Below, one piece after another: positions 47,712 through 57,139 of a stretch of DNA of 64,000 nucleotides. Position 1 is the first letter of the stretch. Each line of letters opens with the position of its first letter. Origin of the DNA: Clostridium sp. (GTDB taxonomy: Bacteria > Bacillota > Clostridia > Clostridiales > Clostridiaceae); NCBI RefSeq assembly GCF_022482905.1, contig NZ_JAKVOI010000001.1:496001-560000 (forward strand), in the 5' to 3' direction. The notes under the pieces are model-generated. The model saw only the letters and a list, made by a program, of their open reading frames with translations, was not told the origin of the DNA and did not search any database. The translations under genes and the position numbers were made by a program.

Positions 47712-49403
47712 ATGAGACTTGTACCTGAAAAACTGGCGGCTGATATTTTAATAATTGGAGGTGGTACTGCGGGATGCTTTGCAGCACTTAGGGCGGCAAA
47801 AATGTCTCCAGGAACAAGCGTGTTGATTGCGGAAAAGGCAAATATAAAAAGAAGCGGATGTCTTGCAGCAGGAATTAATGCCCTTAATGCATATATAAAT
47901 GACGGTGAAACACCGGAGAGTTTTGTAGAATATGTAAAAAGAGAATTCAATGATGTTATAAGAGAGGATCTAGTATACACTATAGCAAAAAAACTCAATG
48001 ATGTTACTTGGGAGATTGAGAAAATGGGACTGCCCATCCTTAAGGACTCAAAGGGGAAGTATGTAAAGAGAGGCAAAAGAAGTGTAAAGATAAATGGAGA
48101 GAATATAAAACCTATACTTGCATCCGCAGTTCAATGCCAGAGAAATATAGAAGTATTGAATGGGGTAAATGTAATAGATTATATAAAGAAAGAGGGCAGA
48201 ATTATAGGAGCCTATGCATTTTCCATATTTGAAGAAAAATTTTATACGATTTATGCAAAAGCTGTCATTTGCGCAGCAGGTGGGGCATCAGGCCTGTATA
48301 AGCCTAATAATCCAGGCTTTTCCAAGCACAAGATGTGGTATTCTCCCTTCAATACAGGTTCAGGCTATGCTATGGGAATAAGAGCAGGTGCTGAGATGAC
48401 CAGTTTTGAAATGAGATTCATTGCTCTAAGATGTAAGGACACTATAGCACCTACAGGAACTATCGCTCAGGGAGTAGGAGCAGTTCAGGTAAATGCCAGG
48501 GGTGTGGAGTATGTTGAAAATTATGGCAGGCCAACAACTATAAACAGGCTTTATGCTACGGTGATGGAAAATAAAAAAGGAAATGGTCCATGTTTTTTAA
48601 TGACCAAAGATATTACCAAAATGGAAGAAAGTAATTTGATCAAGGCTTATTTAAATATGGCACCGTCCCAGGCACTTAGATGGATAGACAGCAGCAAAAT
48701 GCCATCTGAAGAAAATGTTGAGATTGAAGGAACTGAGCCTTATATCGTAGGTGGACATGCTGCTAGTGGATACTGGGTGGATACAAAGAGAGCATCTACC
48801 TTGAAAGGACTTTATTGTGCAGGAGATGTAAGCGGAGGAAGTCCAAAAAAATATGCAACTGGATGCTTTGCAGAAGGAGAAATATCGGCTGATTCTGCAC
48901 TGGAATATATTAAAAATACAAATATAGATTACCAGGATGACAAATGTACAAAAGCAAAATTAAATGAAGTCAATGCATTTTTCAATAATGAAAGAGGATT
49001 ATATAGTATTGATCAGGTAGAAGAAGCCATGCAGAAGGTAATGGATGAATACGCAGGAGGTATATCGCAAAATTATAGCTATAATTCCCGAAAGCTTGGT
49101 ATAGCTCAAAGTAGAATAGATGAATTGTTTGAAATCAGCAGGAATCTAAAAGCAGATGATTGCCATGAGCTCCTTTTTATATATGAATTTATTGACAGGC
49201 TTTATGTATGCAAAGTTCTTATAGAGCATTTGAAGGCAAGACATGAAACACGGTGGAAGTGTTATGAAGAAAATGCAGATTTTCCCGAAAGAGATGACAG
49301 CGAATGGATTAAATATGTCAATTCAGTATATAAGGATGGAAAAGTAAATATTATATTCAGGGATATAGTGAAGAAGGAGAGTATATATGAGCATAAGAAT
49401 TGA
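47712..49403 (+). CDS. aprA: Adenylylsulfate reductase alpha subunit-like flavoprotein
   Basis: A 563-residue FAD protein of the fumarate-reductase/AprA family. The ADP-binding fold is at the N-terminus (ILIIGGGTAGCFAALRAA). The PYIVGGHAASGYWVD and GLYCAGDVSGG segments match AprA-type subunits. It reduces APS to sulfite and AMP together with AprB; the operon shows an assimilatory use. It is shorter than AprA of sulfate reducers. ATG at 47712 follows GGAG, which overlaps the cysC stop. Confidence 0.87.
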   Translation: MRLVPEKLAADILIIGGGTAGCFAALRAAKMSPGTSVLIAEKANIKRSGCLAAGINALNAYINDGETPESFVEYVKREFNDVIREDLVYTIAKKLNDVTWEIEKMGLPILKDSKGKYVKRGKRSVKINGENIKPILASAVQCQRNIEVLNGVNVIDYIKKEGRIIGAYAFSIFEEKFYTIYAKAVICAAGGASGLYKPNNPGFSKHKMWYSPFNTGSGYAMGIRAGAEMTSFEMRFIALRCKDTIAPTGTIAQGVGAVQVNARGVEYVENYGRPTTINRLYATVMENKKGNGPCFLMTKDITKMEESNLIKAYLNMAPSQALRWIDSSKMPSEENVEIEGTEPYIVGGHAASGYWVDTKRASTLKGLYCAGDVSGGSPKKYATGCFAEGEISADSALEYIKNTNIDYQDDKCTKAKLNEVNAFFNNERGLYSIDQVEEAMQKVMDEYAGGISQNYSYNSRKLGIAQSRIDELFEISRNLKADDCHELLFIYEFIDRLYVCKVLIEHLKARHETRWKCYEENADFPERDDSEWIKYVNSVYKDGKVNIIFRDIVKKESIYEHKN

Positions 49404-49701
49404 CGGGAATAGATGCATAGGATGCTTCAAATGTATTTCAGTATGTCCTGGAAGTCTGATATACAGTGATGACAACAATAAAGCATATATAAAATATGAA
49501 AGAAACTGCTGGGGATGTACTGCATGTATAAAGGAGTGCCCAAGAGGGGCAATCAGATATTATCTGGGTGCCGATATAGGAGGAAGAGGTTCATTTCTGT
49601 ATACAGGACAAAATGGTGATGAACTTAACTGGTATATAGAAGATAAAGGCAATAATAAAATTGTTTTAGTTACAAATAGAACACAATCAAATAAATATTA
49701 A
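49387..49701 (+). CDS. aprB: Adenylylsulfate reductase beta subunit-like ferredoxin
   Basis: A 104-residue two-cluster ferredoxin. Cys motifs CIGCFKCISVCP and CWGCTACIKECP bind two 4Fe-4S clusters, and the tail YLGADIGGRGS resembles AprB. It feeds electrons to AprA's FAD. It starts inside the last bases of aprA (17-base overlap), so the subunits are translationally coupled. Confidence 0.88.
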   Translation: MSIRIDGNRCIGCFKCISVCPGSLIYSDDNNKAYIKYERNCWGCTACIKECPRGAIRYYLGADIGGRGSFLYTGQNGDELNWYIEDKGNNKIVLVTNRTQSNKY

Positions 49702-49724
49702 TATTGATAGGAGGAAGATCATAA

Positions 49725-50525
49725 ATGGATCATTTAGACAGACTGGAAGCTGAGAGTATATATATATTCAGGGAGGCATATAAAAAGCTTGGAAAACTTG
49801 GAATGCTGTGGTCAATAGGAAAGGACTCCACGGTTATGCTTTGGCTTGCACAAAAGGCATTTTTTGGAAACTGCCCATTTCCGCTCATACATGTGGATAC
49901 TACCTTCAAGATGCCTGAGATGATAGAATTCAGGGACAGTATAGCAAAGAAGTATAACTTGAATCTCATAGTTCACACAAATACAAAGGCACTGCAGGAA
50001 GGAATGGGACCTGAAAAAGGAAGACTTGTATGCTGTAAGGCATTGAAGACTGACGGATTACAGCAGGTAGTGGATAAATACAAGTTTGAAGGCCTTATAG
50101 TTGGCATAAGGAGAGATGAAGAAGGATCTCGTTCAAAAGAAAGAGTATTCAGTGAAAGAAATTCAGAATCAAAATGGGACTATACGGATCAGCCGCCGGA
50201 ACTGTGGGATCAGTTTAAAACTGATTTTAAAAAGGGAAATCATATAAGAGTACATCCGATTATAAACTGGACAGAACTTGATATATGGGAATATATAAGA
50301 AGAGAAAACATTCCCGTAGTCAGTCTGTATTTTGCAAAGGATGGGAAAAGGTACAGGAGTCTTGGATGTGGTCCCTGCACTAATCCGATTGATTCAAATG
50401 CTGCTACACTGGATGATATAATAGAGGAACTTAAAAACACCAATGAAACTGAAAGATCAGGAAGAGCCCAGGACAAGGCTGATGCACACGCTCTTGAGAA
50501 ACTCAGAAAAGATGGATATATGTAA
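49725..50525 (+). CDS. cysD: Sulfate adenylyltransferase subunit 2
   Basis: A 266-residue PP-loop protein that forms APS from sulfate and ATP. The pyrophosphate loop is SIGKDSTVM; the VGIRRDEEGSRSKER segment and the C-terminal GCGPCTNPI motif match CysD. GGAGG precedes the ATG. Its partner CysN follows 54 bases later. Confidence 0.95.
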   Translation: MDHLDRLEAESIYIFREAYKKLGKLGMLWSIGKDSTVMLWLAQKAFFGNCPFPLIHVDTTFKMPEMIEFRDSIAKKYNLNLIVHTNTKALQEGMGPEKGRLVCCKALKTDGLQQVVDKYKFEGLIVGIRRDEEGSRSKERVFSERNSESKWDYTDQPPELWDQFKTDFKKGNHIRVHPIINWTELDIWEYIRRENIPVVSLYFAKDGKRYRSLGCGPCTNPIDSNAATLDDIIEELKNTNETERSGRAQDKADAHALEKLRKDGYM

Positions 50526-50579
50526 ATATCATATGTTGTGCAATATACAATTCGTAATTATAGAAAGGATTTAGATCAA

Positions 50580-52412
50580 ATGGCAAAAGATAGAGAAAAT
50601 TTGAATATAGTGGTTGTTGGACATGTAGATCATGGCAAGTCAACTTTAATAGGAAGACTACTCTACGATACAGGTTCGCTTCCAAACGGTGAAATTGAAA
50701 AAGTAAAGAGGATATCCGAGGAAAACGGAAAAAAGTTTGAATATGCCTACCTGCTTGATGCTTTTGAAGAGGAGCAGAAGCAGGGTATAACAATAGATAT
50801 AACCATGCTGCAGTTCTTTACAAAAAAAAGAGATTATGTAATTATAGATGCCCCGGGACATAAGGAGTTTTTGAAGAATATGATATCTGGTGCGGCCAGT
50901 GCCGAGGCTGCCATTTTAGTCATAGATGCAAAAGAGGGAGTGCAGGAACAGTCGAAGAGGCATGGCTATATATTGTCACTTTTAGGTATTAAAAAGGTAT
51001 TTGTGGCAATAAATAAAATGGATTTAGTGGATTATTCAGAGGAGAGATTTAATGAGGTTGAAAGGGAATTCAATGAATTCTTGAACAATATAAATATATA
51101 TCCAGAAAGATATATACCAATTTCAGCTTCCAAGGGAGATAATGTAGCAAATAAATCAGATAGGATGCCCTGGTATAATGGAGAAAATATTCTTGAGAGC
51201 ATGGACAGCATAGAAAAAGACAAAGGTATAGAGGAAAAAGAACTTAGATTTCCTATTCAGGATGTATATAAATTTGACAGTAGAAGAATTATAGCCGGTA
51301 GAATTGAATCCGGTACACTTAGAAACGGTGATGAAATTGTAATCTATCCTTCTGGCAAGACTACAAAGGTAAAATCTATTGAAGCATGGCAGGATAAAGA
51401 TAGAAGGGACGTTGTGACAGCTGGAATGTCAGTTGGAATTACAGTTGAAGATGAATTCTACAATAAAAGAGGAGAATTTATATGTCACAAGGATCACCCT
51501 GTTACTGTGGGAAATGTTTTTAATGCCAATGTTTTCTGGCTTGGAGAAAATAACCTTGTAAAAGATAAAACCTATAAGCTGAAGATTGAAACTCAGGAAG
51601 AGGAATTCAATATAATATCTATAAACAAGATAATTGATGCTTCCACATTGAACAGCAGCAGTGAACGTAATTTCATAAAGAAAAATGATGTCGCTGAAGT
51701 GACTATAAAAACTAAAAAGCCGATTTGCTTTGACAAGTTCAGTGAACTTCAGTCTACAGGAAGATTTGTAATAGTAGATGGTTATGATATAAGCGGTGGA
51801 GGAATTGTTTCGGCAGTTGAAGATTCACTTAAGAGAGAGATAAAGGATATCAGAAGCAAAAATATATCTATAAGAAAAAGGCTTGTATCAAGAAAAGATA
51901 GAGAAAAAAATATGGGACAAAAAGGTAAAGTTATATGGCTTACCGGACTGCCAGGATGCGGGAAAAATGAAATAGCCGTTAAACTTGAGAAAAAAATAAT
52001 GGATCTTGGTAAAAAAGTATACTATATTGATTCATCTCATCTGAGATTTGGACTCAGTTCGGATCTGGCATTTGAACCGGATGATGCACATGAACAGACA
52101 AGAAGAATTGCAGAAGTAGCGAATTTGTTTGCAGATAGCGGAATGATAACCATAGTAACATCTGTAAGCAGGTTCAGGTCAGACAGGCAGTATGCAAAAG
52201 ATATAATAGGAGAAAAAAATTATATTGAAATATTTGTAGATGCGGATAATGATATATGTAAGAAGAGGAATCCTTCTGTATTTAAGGAAGACAGTGAGTC
52301 TGTATTTAAATATGAAAGGGCTGATTATCCAGTTATAACCCTTTATATAGATAAAGCTGAGTTTAATTCAGATAAAAAGGTTGAAGATATAGTAGACATT
52401 CTTGAATATTGA
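50580..52412 (+). CDS. cysN: CysN sulfate adenylyltransferase GTPase fused to degenerate APS kinase domain
   Basis: A 610-residue protein. Residues 1-440 are the CysN GTPase, with G1 GHVDHGKS (14-21), DAPGHKEF and NKMD. Residues 446-610 are a CysC-like domain, but Walker A reads GLPGCGKNE (Asn for Ser/Thr) and the DGD loop reads DSS. The domain is probably catalytically dead or regulatory. ATG at 50580 follows AAAGGA; a GTG at 50538 has no site. Confidence 0.9.
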   Translation: MAKDRENLNIVVVGHVDHGKSTLIGRLLYDTGSLPNGEIEKVKRISEENGKKFEYAYLLDAFEEEQKQGITIDITMLQFFTKKRDYVIIDAPGHKEFLKNMISGAASAEAAILVIDAKEGVQEQSKRHGYILSLLGIKKVFVAINKMDLVDYSEERFNEVEREFNEFLNNINIYPERYIPISASKGDNVANKSDRMPWYNGENILESMDSIEKDKGIEEKELRFPIQDVYKFDSRRIIAGRIESGTLRNGDEIVIYPSGKTTKVKSIEAWQDKDRRDVVTAGMSVGITVEDEFYNKRGEFICHKDHPVTVGNVFNANVFWLGENNLVKDKTYKLKIETQEEEFNIISINKIIDASTLNSSSERNFIKKNDVAEVTIKTKKPICFDKFSELQSTGRFVIVDGYDISGGGIVSAVEDSLKREIKDIRSKNISIRKRLVSRKDREKNMGQKGKVIWLTGLPGCGKNEIAVKLEKKIMDLGKKVYYIDSSHLRFGLSSDLAFEPDDAHEQTRRIAEVANLFADSGMITIVTSVSRFRSDRQYAKDIIGEKNYIEIFVDADNDICKKRNPSVFKEDSESVFKYERADYPVITLYIDKAEFNSDKKVEDIVDILEY

Positions 52413-52425
52413 TAAATTTTGATTT

Positions 52426-52460
52426 AATAAGCAGTTATGTGATATAACTGCTTATTTTGG
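52426..52460. terminator. Bidirectional terminator
   Basis: A perfect 13-bp stem (52426-52438 with 52444-52456) ends the sulfate operon and overlaps the stop codon of the converging Spo0E-like gene. Confidence 0.85.
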
Positions 52461-52622
52461 ATTATCAGTCTCTATGGATTTTTCCTTTAAATTTTCACGA
52501 TAAAATTTAAGTATTACTTCATCCAGCTCTTTACTTGATTTGAGTATCTCACTGTAATCGGCATTCTTGGAAATCAACATGTGTAAATAATCTCTTAATT
52601 TATAAATTTCTTCACTATTCAT
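52452..52622 (-). CDS. Spo0E-like aspartyl phosphatase (56 aa)
   Basis: A 56-residue helical hairpin protein read from the minus strand, starting MNSEEIYKLRDYL. The core EILKSSKELDEVILKFY carries the Spo0E signature (SxELDxVI), which in Bacillus supplies the residues that strip phosphate from Spo0A~P to delay sporulation. GGAG sits 7 bases before the ATG. Its short length fits the family. Confidence 0.86.
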   Translation of the reverse strand: MNSEEIYKLRDYLHMLISKNADYSEILKSSKELDEVILKFYRENLKEKSIETDNPK

Positions 52623-52805
52623 AAAAACACTCCATTTAGTTATAAGTATACTTCTACAATCTTAATGCCTGTATATCAATAATTACAATTTTACACAATA
52701 TATATGCTTTTTGCAATTATTAATTATCTGCAAACAGCTTATTTATGTAATTGAGTGTTATGTATAAAGTTATCTTAATAGGGTTAAGACAGGAGTGAAC
52801 GCAAA

Positions 52806-53201
52806 TTGACAAATAAACCGCTAGATATTGACAAAAGAGCCATAGGCTGGAGAATGCGCAAGGAAAGGGAGGCACTGAAGCTTACAAGAGAAAAATTTGC
52901 CGAAATCATAGATCTTTCTGCGTTGTATGTTGGACAACTTGAAAGAGGAGAGAGACAGATGAGTCTTTCAACTTTAGTAAAAATAGCTAACTCCCTTCAT
53001 ATTACAACTGATTATTTAATATACGGCAGAAGTTCCAATATAAACGGCAGAAATTTTATTAATGAGGGCAAAGAAAAATACATTAACTTTATGGATGAAA
53101 ATTGTGAAGATAATTTATATTTTTTGTTGAAGAAATGTTCCCAAAAAGAACTGAAATTGATAGAAAATCTTATAAAACTCATCCTGCCATATATAAGATA
53201 A
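52806..53201 (+). CDS. XRE-family helix-turn-helix regulator
   Basis: A 131-residue DNA-binding protein. The N-terminal ~65 residues form a lambda-repressor-like helix-turn-helix (GWRMRKEREALKLTREKFAE, then LYVGQLERGERQMS). The C-terminus is a short helical tail, possibly a dimerisation or SinI-like contact region. TTG start with GGAG 10 bases upstream. It is monocistronic and ends at a terminator. Confidence 0.88.
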   Translation: MTNKPLDIDKRAIGWRMRKEREALKLTREKFAEIIDLSALYVGQLERGERQMSLSTLVKIANSLHITTDYLIYGRSSNINGRNFINEGKEKYINFMDENCEDNLYFLLKKCSQKELKLIENLIKLILPYIR

Positions 53202-53204
53202 TAT

Positions 53205-53242
53205 AAGATGATGTGGAATAATATTGCCACATCATCTTTTTA
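53205..53242. terminator. Bidirectional terminator
   Basis: A perfect 12-bp stem (53205-53216 with 53227-53238) plus T run after the XRE gene, facing the convergent DsbA-like gene. Confidence 0.85.
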
Positions 53243-53248
53243 AATTAA

Positions 53249-53839
53249 TTAACCATTAATTGCAGTTTTGAGATCATCCAGTTTGACTTCACCTTCAAGA
53301 ATTTTTTCTCCTATAACATAGGTCGGTATCAAATTTATAGAAATATTTTTATCATAAGAATATTTTAGTGCTTTTTCGTGAAGTTCAATATATCTTTTAT
53401 ATTTTAAAGCATCCCTGAATTTATGTCTGTCCAAACCTATATCTGCTGCAATGTTTTCCAATACGTCTTTGTCGCCTATATTTTTACCTTCCTGAAAAAA
53501 TGCTGAAAAAACTTTTTCGATATATTGTGTTTCTAAATTCATTTCTTTTGCATACTGCATACCATAAAAGGCTATAGTAGTATGTGGATATGGGGAAATA
53601 TCGGGGAATTTAATGAAAATTCCGAGTTCCTCTGCAGATGGGAGGATAATCTCTTTTATGGATTTGAATTTTTCAATGTCTTTAACTGGATCAAGTGTAT
53701 CTTCTGAACCCGGACTCAGTTCATAGGGATGCCATATTATTTTTGCATTGGTATTTTGTACGGCATTTTCTAATTTGTATATTCCCAGAAAAGAAAAAGG
53801 ACATACGAAATCAAAAAAAATGTGGACTTTTTTTACCAT
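53249..53839 (-). CDS. DsbA/FrnE-family thioredoxin-fold protein
   Basis: A 196-residue cytoplasmic member of the DsbA-like isomerase family (FrnE/2-hydroxychromene-2-carboxylate isomerase type). The active-site segment is FVCPFSF: only one Cys is present in the CxxC position (Cys-Pro-Phe-Ser), so it cannot form the usual disulfide pair and may bind glutathione-like thiols or act as an isomerase. The IPTYVIGE segment includes the cis-Pro. It has no signal peptide. Confidence 0.85.
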   Translation of the reverse strand: MVKKVHIFFDFVCPFSFLGIYKLENAVQNTNAKIIWHPYELSPGSEDTLDPVKDIEKFKSIKEIILPSAEELGIFIKFPDISPYPHTTIAFYGMQYAKEMNLETQYIEKVFSAFFQEGKNIGDKDVLENIAADIGLDRHKFRDALKYKRYIELHEKALKYSYDKNISINLIPTYVIGEKILEGEVKLDDLKTAING

Positions 53840-53984
53840 ATTTGCATATCACCTCCAGTATAATAGCTGTTGAGATTAATTATAATTATAGCGCCTGCTA
53901 AAGTCAATAATATTTTAGGGAAGTTACAGCCAATCGTAGAGGCTTACTTAATATTCGACAATGAAATGGTTAATTTTTAAAGTT

Positions 53985-53998
53985 TTTAAACGATAACA
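53985..53998 (+). promoter_or_regulatory. Overlapping cre-like / sigma-D-like element before the chemoreceptor
   Basis: TTTAAACGATAACA matches 13 of 14 positions of the cre consensus. AACGATAA within it also resembles a flagellar sigma-D -10 box, with a TAAT 14 bases upstream. It is 42 bases before the receptor start; either reading is unproven. Confidence 0.35.
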
Positions 53999-54039
53999 TA
54001 AATATAGACTTAATAACTATTATAGGGGGCTGGATTAAA

Positions 54040-56082
54040 ATGAGCATAAAAAGGAAAATACCAATATTTATAGGGGCACTTGTTTTAGTGACAATGATAG
54101 TTGCATCTACACTGGTATACTGTCAGACATCATCTAAATTATACAATAACAGCAAAATTGAAATGCAATCGTTAACAAGAAGCTATACTGGTACTTTGGA
54201 AGACACCATAGACAAAGAAAAAGTTAAAGTTGAAGGTATGTCAAATAAAAAATCAGTTTATGACCTTCTCAATTTAAGGGAAAATTCATATAACTCACAG
54301 CCGTATAAAAAATCAGTGCAGGCAGTTAGTTCTGAATTAGTACAGTACGTTAAAGAACAAGGAAATCTCGAACATGCTTTTATTGTGGATAAAACCGGGA
54401 CTATAATAGCTGACAGCGACAGCCATCTCATAAATACAAATATAAGTGATAGGGAGTACAACAGTGAAACTTTGAAAGACAAGGATATAATAAGTGAGAC
54501 AATGACTTCCAAATCTACAGGAGCACAGATAATAATATTTACAAATCCGGTTAGACTAAATGGTAAAACATGTGGATATTTTGCTACGGCAGTTATCGCA
54601 AAAAGTTTTTCAAATCCATTCAAAAATCTTACTGTAACCGGTACAGAGGGCAGTTATGCTTATTTGGTGGATGAAAATGGTAATATGATATTTCATCCTG
54701 AAAGCAATAAAATAGGCAAGCCGATAGAAAATAATACTGTAAAAACATTTATAAATAATATAAAAAATGCAAATGAGACAAAATTAAGCTATATCGACTA
54801 TGAATACAATGGGAAAGATAAAATGGCCTACTTCAATTTTATACCAAATGTAAGGTGGACATTTGTACTTTCAGCAGATAGGGATGCTGTAATTTCAGGT
54901 GCAAGAAAGGTAACATTTATAATTGTAGCAATGATGTTTTTACTGGCACTAGCTGCTATAATAGTAGGATTTATTCTATCTAAAAAAATAACCGGACCTA
55001 TGGGAGAAATTACAAAAATAATTGATAGAACTTCAAAGCTGGATTTAAGTGAAATATATGAATCCGATAAATATAGACATCTGCTAAATCACAAAGATGA
55101 GATAGGAGATATGTATAGGGCTATAGTATCCATGAGATCTGTTCTTAGAAAATCCGTAAATTCACTCATGCTGGTTTCAGAAAAAATCAACAATAATGCA
55201 GCGTTTTTGAACAACTTGACAGTGGAAGTAAAAGAATATCTGGATGAAACACTGGAGCAGACTGAAAATATATCTGCAGGGATGCAGGAAAATTCGGCTA
55301 CATCAGAGGAAATTGCCGCATCTTCAGGAGAGATGGGTAATGCTGTAAATGAAATGGCCAATAGGGCAGAGGAAGGATCAAAAACTTCTGAGAATATAGA
55401 AAAGAGAGCGGAAAGTCTTAAACAATCTTCAAGTAATTCGCAGAACCAGGCAAATAATATCTATGCCTGTATAAAGTCCGACTTGGAAGAGGCAATTCAG
55501 GGAAGTAAATCCGTAAATAAAATAAGCCAACTTACTGGGGCAATAATTGATATAACAGAGCAGACAAATTTACTGGCTCTGAATGCTTCGATAGAAGCTG
55601 CAAGGGCAGGAGAGGCCGGCAGGGGATTTGCCATAGTTGCGGAAGAGGTAAAAGAGCTTGCCAAACAATCTGGAGAAACAGCCAGCAACATAAAGAACAT
55701 AGTAGCTATAGTTGAAAAATCTGTAAGTCAGCTGGTGGAAAGTTCAAACAGTGTGTTGGGATTTATTGAAAATACAGTTATTAAAGATTATGATAAATTA
55801 AATGATGTAGCAGTTCAATACAGTAAAGATTCCCAAACAGTAAATAACTTCATGATTGATTTCAGCGCTGTATCCGAGGAATTGAATGCATCTATTGAGG
55901 GCATAGTAAAGGCAATAAATGAAATGGCCAAGACAGTAAGTGACGGTGCAGGAAAAATACAGCATATATCTGAAAAAAGCAACGACATATCACAAAAAAT
56001 TGAAGATATAGATTCAGCAGCACTTGAAAACAGGAATAGTGCAAATGTACTTAAAGATATAATTAAAAAATTCAATTTATAA
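54040..56082 (+). CDS. Transmembrane methyl-accepting chemotaxis protein
   Basis: A 680-residue receptor. TM1 is at about 8-28, a dCache-type extracellular sensor at about 35-280, TM2 at about 285-310, a HAMP domain follows, and the C-terminus is the signalling coiled coil with tip [19 protein letters not shown]. It should sense an extracellular small molecule and control CheA. It stands alone. The ligand cannot be inferred. Confidence 0.94.
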   Translation: MSIKRKIPIFIGALVLVTMIVASTLVYCQTSSKLYNNSKIEMQSLTRSYTGTLEDTIDKEKVKVEGMSNKKSVYDLLNLRENSYNSQPYKKSVQAVSSELVQYVKEQGNLEHAFIVDKTGTIIADSDSHLINTNISDREYNSETLKDKDIISETMTSKSTGAQIIIFTNPVRLNGKTCGYFATAVIAKSFSNPFKNLTVTGTEGSYAYLVDENGNMIFHPESNKIGKPIENNTVKTFINNIKNANETKLSYIDYEYNGKDKMAYFNFIPNVRWTFVLSADRDAVISGARKVTFIIVAMMFLLALAAIIVGFILSKKITGPMGEITKIIDRTSKLDLSEIYESDKYRHLLNHKDEIGDMYRAIVSMRSVLRKSVNSLMLVSEKINNNAAFLNNLTVEVKEYLDETLEQTENISAGMQENSATSEEIAASSGEMGNAVNEMANRAEEGSKTSENIEKRAESLKQSSSNSQNQANNIYACIKSDLEEAIQGSKSVNKISQLTGAIIDITEQTNLLALNASIEAARAGEAGRGFAIVAEEVKELAKQSGETASNIKNIVAIVEKSVSQLVESSNSVLGFIENTVIKDYDKLNDVAVQYSKDSQTVNNFMIDFSAVSEELNASIEGIVKAINEMAKTVSDGAGKIQHISEKSNDISQKIEDIDSAALENRNSANVLKDIIKKFNL

Positions 56083-56157
56083 GTTGATTACTCCCGTGTA
56101 TAAATTTTCTCTTATTAAGAAAAGATATAAGGGAAAATTTAAACGGGGTGATGATTT

Positions 56158-57060
56158 ATGAAAAAGATAGCATTTATACTTGCATTTATGTTTTTATTTT
56201 CCTTTAAGGTAAAAGCAGTAAATGCCAATGAATATAATATTGTGATGAAGCAGGACATACTATGCCTTATGATGGCATATCCTGAGTATATTAAAAACAT
56301 CGAAAAGGATAATAGAGGAAATGTATATATTATAATGAAATCCGGAAATAAGATTCTATATGATGATAAGAAGGAAAAAAATTTTGATGAAAAATTATTC
56401 AACACGGACGTACAGGATATGATGGAACAGAAGTACCCATTGGGTAAAATTAATGGAGTTATGGATAAGAATGTTGATCCAGGCAGATTGAGAGTGTATC
56501 CGATTTTAAAGGAATTGTATGGTGATTCCAAAAACGAAGTTGAATCAAATCTCCAAATGGCGGATTTGGGCTACAGGAGATTTCAATTTAATAGAAACAA
56601 TGGGGCGGCAAGATCTCTTGAAAATGCAGTAAAGGAGATTCTTCCACTTGCTGAGGGAAATTCAAATATTTCAAATTCTCTTTTCCCATGCAGTGGTACT
56701 TTCAATTATAGGAACATATCCGGTACAAATATCAGAAGTCCACATTCCTTTGGAATTGCCATAGACCTGGCAAGAGATAGAAGGGATTATTGGAAATGGG
56801 TTGATAAATCAGAAGGAAGTGCCAGAATAAAGGCCTATCCCCAAGAAATTGTGAATGCGTTTGAAAAAAATAATTTTGTATGGGGTGGAAAATGGAGCCA
56901 TTTTGATACATTGCATTTTGAATACAGGCCTGAAATAATATTCAAGGCAAGATATTTTGGAAAAACAAATAATTCAGGTGATAAATGGTATTCAGGAAGT
57001 CCATGTGAAAACAGTAAGATTAAAGATTATATTCAAAAAATTGATGCCGTGCTTGGGTAG
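56158..57060 (+). CDS. Secreted M15-type D-Ala-D-Ala carboxypeptidase-like protein
   Basis: A 300-residue exported protein with a signal peptide over the first ~22 residues. The C-terminal half is a peptidase M15 (VanY/Ply-like) fold: SPHSFGIAIDLA provides a His and Asp zinc ligand, and HFDTLHFEYRPE the Glu and second His. It would trim the peptidoglycan stem peptide or act as a wall endopeptidase. GGGG-type site upstream. Confidence 0.86.
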   Translation: MKKIAFILAFMFLFSFKVKAVNANEYNIVMKQDILCLMMAYPEYIKNIEKDNRGNVYIIMKSGNKILYDDKKEKNFDEKLFNTDVQDMMEQKYPLGKINGVMDKNVDPGRLRVYPILKELYGDSKNEVESNLQMADLGYRRFQFNRNNGAARSLENAVKEILPLAEGNSNISNSLFPCSGTFNYRNISGTNIRSPHSFGIAIDLARDRRDYWKWVDKSEGSARIKAYPQEIVNAFEKNNFVWGGKWSHFDTLHFEYRPEIIFKARYFGKTNNSGDKWYSGSPCENSKIKDYIQKIDAVLG

Positions 57061-57139
57061 AATTTACAGAGTGAATTTATTTCTAATTGGAGATAATATC
57101 TTTATCAGTCAAATAAATTGTTGAGGTAGGGATAGTGCC

